Shown: positions 50,901-59,639 of the stretch, piece after piece | How positions within the stretch are numbered: position 1 is the stretch's first letter | Layout of the letters: the number at the start of each line of letters is the position of its first letter | NCBI GenBank assembly: GCA_027382625.1 | Contig: JAJKFJ010022340.1 | Coordinates: forward strand, 1-64,000 | Source of the DNA: Tetmemena sp. SeJ-2015 | Taxonomy: Eukaryota > Ciliophora > Spirotrichea > Sporadotrichida > Oxytrichidae | Direction of reading: 5' to 3' | Length of the DNA: 64,000 nt | Notes under the pieces: generated by a model | Told to the model about the DNA's origin: nothing | Database searches by the model: none | Seen by the model: only the letters and a program-made list of their open reading frames with translations | Program-made: the position numbers and the translations under genes

Positions 50901-53650
50901 ATATTCTTTTCCTAATCAGTGTTAACCATCACCTTATTTAAACTTGAAAATATATTTATCATACTTTTAAGTTAAAAAGAGAAAAATAATTTAAATTCTT
51001 AGTGAGACTTATATGAAATTTTTCATTATTTTAATATAGACTTATTTTCTGCGGTACTGATTTTCATAATGGCTGAATCCAACTGCTGTACGCTTTTAAC
51101 ATCATATATGATAGATCCACAAAACGAAGGTTCCAAAATGTAGTTCTCAAAGGAATATTCAACATGATAGGTGCCTAGAAAGTAAATAAAATCTCCTTAA
51201 AGAATGCTTTTGATTGAAATCTTCTCAATAAAAAAAATTATTATTGGAAAGATTTATATCTGTGCTTAAATATTTAAATATAATCAGTATGATTAACAGT
51301 CTTTTAAATTTAAAGTAAAAAGCTCTTTTATTTTGGCTCAAAAATACCCTATTACAAATGAAAAGATTAGCACTCAATTTAGTCATGGTTAAATTTCGTC
51401 TAACAGAGTTCATCTGAAATGCATTTATTAGATCTAAATAAGAAGAATTTTTCATTATCTTAAATATTCTTCCAAATTAAACTAAGTTAAAATATTCCCA
51501 TGAAATAAATTTATTTTCAAAAGAGAAAATTAGCTTAAAATTGAAGGAAAATTTGCAAATTATATTTTTTAATAGAAAAATAAAGAGGTTCTTAAACATT
51601 ATTTCAAATCCTTCTATTATTCATCATATGAGTTTAATCAATTCATAATCATTTTAAATAATAATTATTCTTAAATTTAATTAAATAATAGATTATAATA
51701 CATTTTAAAGATAAGATAATTATTTAGGAACAAATTAAAAATTTTATCTTATTATAATATTTTTCCAAAATGATTACCTAATATATTAAATAGCAAATTT
51801 AGCTTTTAATCATTGATGATAATAATATTTAAGCAATAGGTCAATATTTCTGTCTCATTTTATATAAGTATGCTACCCTCAATCTTAAGAATAACAGTAA
51901 TCGTAAGAATATGGAGTCCCAAATTGCTAGCTTCTCTGATTATATAATTTAAGGGGAGGGAGGAGGAGTGACGCAAGTTAAGCTCTCCCTCCCAAATTTT
52001 AATTTTTATATAAAAAATATAATTTAAGTTAAATAAGCAAAAATTCCTGTAAAAATGAAGAAGCTTTAAGATATAATTCTTTACAAAGGTTCTAGAAAAA
52101 GATTTCAAATTTAGTTTTTTTAGAGACTAGAATTGATTTTATTCTCAAAGGAATAGTTTTTTTAAAGGAATTTTTAGTAGCTAAATAAAACATGATAATT
52201 TTGATAAACATGCTAGTTGTATTATACATTTATGAGGATAGTCTTAATTCATAGATTTATGAATGTATATAAAGGAGGAGGGCTAATTGATAATTCAGCA
52301 GCTTTATTATAATTCAAATATTATATTTCTTATAAAGCTGATAATTTAAACACATCTTAGCTTTTTAGTAACTTTTGTCTACTAATTTTTTCTTATAGCT
52401 GCTGAGAATATTACAAAAAAGAGAAATAAATTAGTAATTAAAATAAAATGGAATAAAATCGTAACTTAAAAGTGTGTCCAATTTGAATAACAATTAAACA
52501 TTCGATTCAGCATGAAATACTTAGAACTTTTTATCCTTGCAATTTTATGTGGAAGCACTCGGTTCAGAGTTATAGGAGACACAAGTTAAGAAGAAGATGA
52601 TTATGAGGATGATGAAGAGTGTACAAGATATATCTCGCTGCTAAGCAGTGCTATGAGATATCAAAGAAGAAACTCCTATTAATTTATGATTCTTTTCGAA
52701 CAAGCTGCAGATCAGTGAAGCAGTAATTTCGACTGTCCCGAAGTTGCAACTCTCCATTTGTTATTCTAACAAATCACCGAATTTAATTTAATTTTCAACT
52801 ATAGTTAAGACATAAATATTAAAAGTCACCCAATAAAACCGTTTAATAATTAAGGTAATTTGATCAGAGAGTTATAATTTGATAATGCTTAAGTCACTGA
52901 AGAACTCTATTTAATGATTAATTTAAATTTTTATTCATTTATTCTTTAGACTAAACGAATTTTTAACAATTGATTTTTTTTTATACAGTTTTAAATAGTA
53001 TAAAGAGACCCTATAGAAGATTAATTACACGAAAATCTCTCAAATTTACTGATTTTAAGCAAATTTTAGTCAAGGATACTTTCAAGCGAGGTTGGGGAAG
53101 GCCAAATACAGTTCCACCTCCCCCAATTTAAAATAAAAGTGACTATAATTAATCAATCCTTTACATAGCAATAATTTAAACTACAATTTATAATTATATG
53201 AAAAATAATTTAATAAAAATGGTTTAATTTTCGGATATAATCACTCATATTTTATTGAATTCAAATAATTATAATTTTCTTCACGAATGTTTCGATAATT
53301 GGGATTTCTATTAAATGAAAGAATAAGTGAGTTTTATTGAAGTTTAGTCTTTAATTAGGAAAAGAAATAATTAAAAAATTAATTCATCCATTTCATCATA
53401 AAAATATATTTTCTTATTATATAGAATGTTTATTTATTTATTACTCTATTTAACTATTTTAAAACAAAAAAATAATTGTTATCTGAAAATATTATCCGTT
53501 CAGCCCCGATTTTACAAAAAGTTTTGAGTTTCCCTCTGAAAATCCTTGATGAGCCTCTAGTCTTCGATGCTAAAAGTTGATACTGAGAGCACTCCTTGTT
53601 GGCCGAGCACTTCTTATCTAATGTATAACTGCCCAACACTTTCAGCTACT
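44937..53650 (-). CDS. Gene F: large multi-spanning surface protein, paralogue, IES-interrupted
   Basis: Minus strand. The tail ('LQNSKNKAKNQKIYLVNLKY') runs to a TGA near 44937. Membrane part: 'VVNEMLLLLVQYGCIPFTAA' (45.66 kb), 'CLFFFGDNQGAALLILTTLS' (45.8 kb) and 'RIVPDFKNHYGALIEDLKRN' (45.93 kb). A 2-kb AT spacer follows, then 'MMNYESHNLVINQGFLFYL' (48.45 kb), 'PANTLSLFGLINDISSFNLI' (48.64 kb), an LWGMIENFQFITHLPLINL segment (48.72 kb) and 'FADISSAAALTVQLTLTTLF' (48.87 kb). Extracellular: 'FEATVEQNGKEQYLNLKTSP' with 'NAHGQYKILLRLYSS' (49.9-50.05 kb), 'TYHVEYSFENYILEPSFCGS' (51.15 kb) and an N-terminal 'GQQGVLSVSTFSIEDQRLIK' (53.6 kb). It is the best copy for the full domain order. The start codon is not fixed. 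Confidence 0.75.
46150..48300. other. AT-rich spacer inside the membrane core of gene F
   Basis: It lies between the 'RIVPDFKN' block and the 'MMNYESHN' block, which are adjacent in gene A (about 0.6 kb apart). A large IES or IES cluster is therefore implied by homology. No coding, RNA or repeat signal was seen. Confidence 0.55.
52512..52718 (+). CDS. Gene K1: small acidic protein with signal-peptide-like N-terminus
   Basis: ATG at 52512, TGA at 52716; 68 residues. The N-terminus 'MKYLELFILAILCGS' looks like a secretion signal. An acidic run 'SQEEDDYEDDEEC' and a basic/polar 'RYISLLSSAMRYQRR' follow. Homology to the copies at 56.9-57.25 kb and 63.24-63.43 kb continues past the TGA ('EVATLHLLFQQITEFNLIF'), so the TGA may be a truncation. 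It is on the plus strand inside the span of minus-strand gene F, between two F segments. It is therefore in DNA expected to be removed from the macronucleus. No known family; function unknown. Confidence 0.55.
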
Positions 53651-53739
53651 CATGATGACTACAATTATAGGGATGCTCTCCTTCACCAGCTATCTCAAAA
53701 ACTAACTTGAAGTAAATCTCTAAAATTTCTTTAAAAGAC

Positions 53740-55440
53740 TAAAATTTAAATTTATAAAAAAATGTTTTATCCTTGTTAAAAATTCGGGAAATTTAAAAAT
53801 TAAAATTAAATTTCTTTTTTTTAAATTTTGGGTAATTTGCATTTAAAAAAAATTTTAAAAATTTATTTTTTTTATGTTTTTTTTAATTTATAAAATTTAC
53901 AAAAAAATTAAAATTTTTAAAAAATTTGAATTTTGGAAATTTATGAAAAAATTTTTAAAATTTTGGTTTCCTTTTAGAGGTTAAAAATGATATTAAAAAA
54001 TGTGTATATTCATTCATTTTTTAAAAAAAAGTTTTCAGGAAATATTTTTTGTAAATTTGAATGATGCCGTTCGATGATTATATTTATTTAACCACAAAAC
54101 TTACTAGAATATCTTCTTTCTTTCGCGGTTATTTTCTATTCAATTTTTGGTTTAAAAATATTTATCTAATATACATCACATTTTATTTTAAATATAATTA
54201 GAAAATATGACTATCCAATAAGAGTCACAAGTTTTCAGTTTAAAAATACCCAAATAGAAATCTGCTAAACCTAGTATATTTATTGTTGTTCAAATTCATA
54301 ATCTAATTAATATTTCTTTTTTTTTTAAATTAAGTTAGTAATAGTGATTTAAAGGTATGGTGAATCTCCCATTCTTAAATTTTTAATACTTTAAATTTTT
54401 TTAAAAAACTAAATTTTTTAGTAATTTTTTTTTTTTATTTAAATTATTTAAACTTTCCCTTTTATAAGAAAAAATAAATAGGCGTTAATTAAATTAGAAA
54501 AAATAATTTTCATTTATGATTTAAATTGAGTATTCAATTTCACTAGATAATGGTAAAGTAAAAATGAGAAACTTAAAGGAAATTGACAATTAAATATATC
54601 AAAATTAAATAACTTATTTATAGTAGATAAAATTTAAATGTCTCGAAATTAAATAAAATCTAAAAGAAAGTTAATTACTCTCTAACCTCTTAAAAATAAA
54701 TAATTTATTATTTTTTTTTTTTTAAAATTTTAGATGTTTATTTTTTAATTCAAATGAAAATTTACCTCATCTCAAAAATAAAAGTTTTTGAATAATAATT
54801 TTTTTTTTTTAAAAAACTATTTAAATTTTTTTTTGATTAAAAACAATTAAAAATTCTCATTGGGTGCTTCATATATATTTTTTATAAGAATCTATTTAAA
54901 AAATTTCTTTTCAATAAAAAATAAATTTTTAAAAGTCTTTCCTTTAATTTTAAATTTTTTTAAAAATTTTAAAACCTTTTTTTTGTTTTTGAAAATTAAT
55001 AATGATTTGACTTTATTTCTAAATGAAGTATATTCTTTTTTCGCAATATTCCCCAAATTAAAAATTTTTTTAAACATCTTTAAATTTTTTTTTTTTTTTT
55101 TTAAATAAAAGGGTTTTCTTTTAAAAAAAAATTTATTTAATGCCCTATCTATTTTTAAAGGCTAGCCCAAATTCCCTTAAAAATTTCTTTAAAAATTTTA
55201 AAAATTTTTTAAAATTTTTAAAAATTATTAAAAAATTTTAAAAAAATTAAAAAATTGTTAATTTTTTTTAAAAAGAATAAAATTTTTTTGGTTATTTTTT
55301 TTATATTAAAATTTTTTTTCATTTGGGTAAAACTTAAAACCCTTTAAAAAAAAAGAAAAATTTTTAATTTTTTTATTTTTTAAAAAAATAAATTTAATGG
55401 AGAAATTTAATTTCCCCCAAAAATAATAAAATTCCGTCCT
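53740..55440. other. Homopolymer-rich AT tract between gene F and gene G pieces
   Basis: Long A and T runs with almost no G or C, especially 54.70-55.42 kb. Open standard-code frames here are low-complexity Phe/Lys/Asn/Leu and not genes. Confidence 0.6.
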
Positions 55441-55479
55441 ATTTAACTACCTTAATTTTTTTATTCGGTAATAATTATA

Positions 55480-55565
55480 AAAATTAATTATGCCAGCCTG
55501 AATAGTAAAAGAAGTAGCACTTGGCATAATTTCTGGATATAAATAATTGTATACATAATAATTAA
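55480..55565 (-). CDS. Short coding scrap, possibly of gene G
   Basis: The minus strand reads 'YPEIMPSATSFTIQAGI', the Ser/Thr beta-strand style of the extracellular modules in this family. It lies just left of the transposon, so the transposon may separate it from the gene G pieces on the right. Confidence 0.3.
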
Positions 55566-56036
55566 TTATCTAAAAGCTGTTTAATTTTATATTTATTTTA
55601 TTGAAATATATTAAAATAAATAATAAATGGTAAAATCGAATATATAACTACTGTTTATATTATTTAATTTATGTATTAATTTAAAATGTAGCTTTTAGTC
55701 ATCTTTCTCTCTCTCAAATAATATAATTTTAATAATCATCTATAAAAAAGGTTTATAATTCTCGGCGACTAAAATGAAATATTTTTTTTAGAATAAAAAG
55801 TAAGCCTGAGAAACTATATCAAAGAGCTGAAAATATATTACTTCGTAATTTTAAAAATAATTTGCTAAAGAATTTTTATCTCTTAATTTTACAGGTACAA
55901 TTAGCTTAAATATATTTACTAGATTATATTTAATAAATCTAAATTAATAAAGTTGCTTTAAACTTAAGACAATAGTATAAAATTTCACTTAAAGGTTTAA
56001 TATTGTTTTTTAATTAAAGAATAACTTTTATAACAA

Positions 56037-56340
56037 ATATAAAAAGGAATTTAATAGATTAGAGGAGATAGTAGAGAAGAAAAAAGAATTAATTACAAGG
56101 ATGATATCTAGTGACTCTAATGTGCGGAGGTTTGAATTGATTATTTCTATTCTAGCCGGAATTTAAATGAAATCAGGAATTTTAAATGTACTTTATAATT
56201 AAATTAAGTTTGATTAGTTTCGAAATAAAAAAAAGAAGCCTGTGATATTCGAATATTAAAAATCTGGCTTATTCCATTGAAGATCAGGTCTACCAGAGTA
56301 GAGTCGGGCGTTTGATCAGAGTGAGAGCTTCAAAATTAGG
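56037..56340 (+). repeat. Left terminal inverted repeat of the transposon
   Basis: It aligns over about 300 bases with the reverse complement of 59330-59611, roughly 75-85% by eye. Shared blocks include 'AGGAATTTAATAGATTAGAG', 'CCATTGAAGATCAGGTCT' and 'CAGAGTCGGGCG' variants. The inner part is better conserved than the middle. Confidence 0.85.
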
Positions 56341-56839
56341 GCATAAAAATATTTATTTAGTCCAACTATCTCCGTGACTGATGTGAGATTTATTAATTAG
56401 GGTGTGAAAAATAATTAAAACTTAGAAAGCAATTGTTCAAAACTAAATCCTACTTTCAATTCTTCTTGTTCTTTTTCTTATTAGTCTTTAAAAGTTTCCC
56501 TTATGGATATAGATCAAGTCTTTAGGGCTTGTATCTATGAGCTCCTCTTAATTTTTTTCCGAGTACAGGCTGAATCTTTTTGTCTTAGATTAACCTCTAC
56601 TCAAAGTACATGGCTAATTGGCATGCAGTCATTGGGAAAGATTTCTGCCCAGAGTTCTCTTCTCATCTAATACCTAGACTTAGTTCATTTATAGAATTCT
56701 TAGGAATGTAAATTGATGTTATCAAAATCTTGTATCATACATATCGCTTGCTCGCCTCTACATTATTATCATTTAGTACGAAACCTTGGCCTTCTAGTTA
56801 GCTCTTCAGTTTTGCCATTTCAGATTTTTAATAAAGATT

Positions 56840-57250
56840 TGGTAATATAGCTGGAAATTTAATAAAAAAGAGAATTAAATTAAATATTAAATTAAAAGTC
56901 TCCAATTTGAATAATTATTACACCATTCGATCCAGCATTGAATTTTAAGAGCTTTATCCTTGCAATTTGTGTGTAGGAGCGCTTCGTAAAAAGGTATAAC
57001 TGATACATGTTTTAATGAAGAAGATGAAGAGGATGAAGATGAGTGCGTGAATCATATCTCGCTCCTGAGAGGTGCTGTGGAGATGATTAAAGAAGAAACT
57101 CACATTATTTTTAGATTATTTATCGAACAAGCTGTATATCAGGAGATGATTGAGCCATTTAAACTGCCATAAGTTGCATATCCCTGTTTATTATTTTAAC
57201 CAATCATCGATTTTAATTTGATTCTATGCTATACTCCTCATCGAGAATGA
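56840..57250 (+). pseudogene. Gene K2: copy of small acidic gene inside the transposon
   Basis: It matches K1 over the 5' flank and the whole gene. The frame carries an acidic 'EEDEEDEDEC', 'NHISLLRGAVEMIKEE' and 'FRLFIEQAVYQEMIEP', and stays open to TGA at 57248-57250, beyond the K1 stop. The signal-peptide part is broken: one extra base relative to K1 follows 'FILAI', and the ATG is lost (CATTG). It overlaps antisense to the open frame downstream of the transposase. It is either an accessory gene captured by the element or the target of an older insertion. Confidence 0.55.
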
Positions 57251-57289
57251 CTAGAATCGAATTAGTTAAAACTTTTCTCTAATCTAGGC

Positions 57290-58473
57290 TAAACTAGTCA
57301 TCTACTTCTTCCAGCTTTTAAGAGTTGAAAATATTTTCCAGTTCCATTGTTCAATATGTGCTCGGGAGGGAGATGACTGGTTGGCCTGTACCAGCTGAGT
57401 GACGGTGAGACGGCGCCAGTCTTGCTTCAACAACGCCAAGAGGCGCTCGATTGGATTGAGGGCGCAGATATAAGGAGGCAAGTATTCAAGCTGGCAGCCG
57501 ACAGAATGGCTTCTCGAACCTTGGAGCTCTTGTGGATGGAGAGGTTGTCCATAATGATAATAGAGCCAGGCTAGAGCCGGGGTCCTAGCTCCTAGAGGAA
57601 GGCCAGGAAGTGAAGGAGGTTGTTGCTGCCGGCAATGATCTTACTGTGTAGCAGGTCCCCTGCCTCGCTGATTGCTCCAATCACTGTGAGAGACATCCCC
57701 TGAGTGGTGGGAATCTGAACACTCATGGGCTCTTTGAGCCAGCTCCGCTTCGGTGACTGCGATACGCTGAATGTTGACCCGTCTATGTACACCACGTGTC
57801 GGCCCTCCAGGATCCAGCGTGCCAGGTGTTTCGAGAATTTTTGTTGCTTGCGCTGCGCCTCCAGCTCCTTGTCCTCGCGGCGATACGAATAGCCTGCCGC
57901 TCTGTACCTAACTCCATTGCGGAGATAGATCTTTCTCAACTCGAACGTTGATAGAAGCGGAATGTCGTATTTGTGATGAAGGAAATGGCAGCGCTGCACG
58001 AGGCTCAGGTGTGCTGTTTCGTGGAGAGCCTTGATGGAGGTGCTTCGACGCTCGGTGTCTGGAGAGAGTAACCGCTTCTTGCCTCGTCTGGATTTGTTCA
58101 CCACCACAATGAAGTCATTCCTGCGCCAACGCTAGACTATCATGTTAACGGCTCCAACTCGAAAGCCAAGTATGCTTGCAACTTGAGGATAGGTCAGCCG
58201 CAGATTTGCATCTGAATGAAAAGATCCAAATCGGAGGTAGATGGCGGAGAGTTGCTGTTCGTAGGTGATTACTTATCGTACCCTCAGCCGCAGTGACCAA
58301 GATTTGAGAATAGACTTCGTCTTGAGCTGTGGAAGCCGACTCTCCAGTAGTGGAATCAAGTTCATGTCGGGAATGTGATGGCGGTGTGTAGGGGTGGCGA
58401 GAGAGGAGAAGTGAGTAGGGTCGAACTCCTCGAACTTTTGCTTCTTGGAATACCTGGTCGACTGAGACTCCAT
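57290..58473 (-). CDS. DDE transposase (Tc1/IS630 class), one frameshift
   Basis: ATG at 58471-58473 (MESQSTRYSKKQ…). Residues ~80-125 form a helix-turn-helix region ('LRLTYPQVASILGFRVGAVN'). The catalytic core has 'HVVYIDGSTFSVSQSPKRSW' (first D), 'SIIIMDNLSIHKSSKV' (second D) and 'LEYLPPYICALNPIERLL' (E), a spacing of 33-34 after repair. Two Asp and one Glu in this order with LPPY…LNPIE identify the superfamily. TAA at 58273 and TAGs at 58134, 57592 and 57572 are read as Gln, so it fits the host code. A single-base shift near 57500 separates the second and third motifs and would inactivate it unless it is a sequence error. About 390 residues in total. It would cut and paste the element at TA sites. 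The stop codon is not clear. Confidence 0.88.
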
Positions 58474-58650
58474 TTGAGAGCCGCCGATTAAAGATAAGAA
58501 TAAATTATAAAATTATTTACCCCTAATACAAGTCGATCCTATACTATAAGAAGACCAGAAAATTATCAATTTGGTCAATTTTTAATTCTGAGAGAGTGCC
58601 TGCCTTCTTATCCATTTCGAAAAGGGTCTCAATTTTTCAATTGAGTTCAA

Positions 58651-59231
58651 TCAGCATGGAGTTTTTAATGTTTTTTCTTATACACGTGTAAGTAGCTCAC
58701 TATCTTGCCCTCTCTTATAAGCATAATAATATTTCTGAAACTTGTAACTCTGTTTTCTCCTCTTCTATATTGATTTAACCCTCGCCTACGGCTATTACTT
58801 ACTTATTTGCCAAGCATATGCGTTTTTCCTCGATAAGCATCTTGGCAGGCCGTTTTACTGAATTTCATGAGCCAGATTGGCGATTCTGATTCCTGTAAAG
58901 AATTTGTTTTACTCATCAAGAAACCTTTTACAACGGTAATTTGGATTTCGGAAGTACTATTTGCAGATGCCTAATTAGCTCGATTTTAGTAGAATCACCA
59001 TTTAGAGCGATCCATCCAGAGTAGTCTGAATGAGTGGGGTTTGTTACACCTCTGGAAATGCACTAATCATTTTTCTATAAAGAGGAAGCTTGCTCACCAG
59101 AAAGAGAAGTGTTGGGGGCAAAGAACAATTACTTCTTCTTATTGTAGGATAGAGGATCTTTCTTCTTAGCGTTGCTTTGTTCATTAGTTGAGTATTGAAA
59201 GAGTAGCGTGACTCTTTAAATTATTATCCAT
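58651..59231 (-). CDS. Second transposon ORF, unknown function
   Basis: Between the transposase and the right inverted repeat, the minus strand is open in the TAA/TAG=Gln code down to TGA at 58651-58653. ATG at 59229-59231 starts 'MDNNLKSHATLSI'. The best-looking reading changes frame twice: 'FFAPNTSLSGEQASSL' with 'NPTHSDYSGWIALNGDSTKI', then 'FFTGIRIANLAHEIQQNGLP' with 'RCLSRKNAYAWQISKQ'. The C-terminal part is Arg/Lys-rich, which would suit nucleic-acid binding. Other spirotrich elements also carry non-transposase ORFs. No family is recognised. Confidence 0.5.
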
Positions 59232-59329
59232 CGTTATATTATTAACAAAACTAAAAATTCTCACTCTAATTAATAGATCTCACTTCTGTCGCAGAGATAG
59301 TAGGACTTTTAGAAGATTTTTCGCCTTTA

Positions 59330-59611
59330 TTATGATACTCTTACTCTGGTCCACGCCCGACTCTGCTCTGGAAGACCTGATCTTCAATGGGATTTCCAAT
59401 ATTCTAATGTTGCAGGCCTCTTTTTTTGCCAAACTGATAAAATATATTTAATTAGACATACATTTAAAATTCCGATTTCATTCAAATTCCTGCTAGAATA
59501 AAAACAAATAATTCAAAATGCCTTGCATTAGAGCTACAAGATATCAATCTAGCAATTGATTTATTTCGCTTTCTACTGCCTCCTCTAATCTATTAAATTC
59601 CTATCTATATA
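59330..59611 (-). repeat. Right terminal inverted repeat of the transposon
   Basis: Counterpart of the left repeat. It contains 'CGCCCGACTCTGCTCTGG' and 'GACCTGATCTTCAATGG', reverse complements of left-end sequence with a few changes. The divergence of the two ends suggests the copy is not recent. Confidence 0.85.
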
Positions 59612-59639
59612 ATCTTGATATAAAGTATCAACAGTCTCA

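Larger units (their letters stand above)
56037..59611. mobile_element. Tc1/mariner-IS630-type germline transposon, 3.57 kb
   Basis: Long terminal inverted repeats (about 56037-56340 and 59330-59611) flank a GC-rich minus-strand transposase, a second minus-strand ORF and a copy of the K gene. Outside both ends lies TATA, which suits the TA target duplication of this superfamily. The termini read TATARAWAGGAATTTAATAG. The GC content of the transposase ORF (about half) contrasts with the AT-rich window. Like Tec and TBE elements of other spirotrichs it is expected to be eliminated from the macronucleus, but it is smaller and its proteins were not recognised as either. Confidence 0.88.

Noticed and set aside
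54860..55108. Standard-code ORF of 82 residues rich in Phe/Lys/Asn/Leu
   Set aside because: Product of T/A runs, open on both strands, no protein-like composition.
57250..57590. Minus frame running through K2 as a C-terminal extension of the transposase
   Set aside because: Openness is a by-product of having one stop codon. K2 is the strand conserved in other copies, and the transposase fold is complete by about 57.3 kb.
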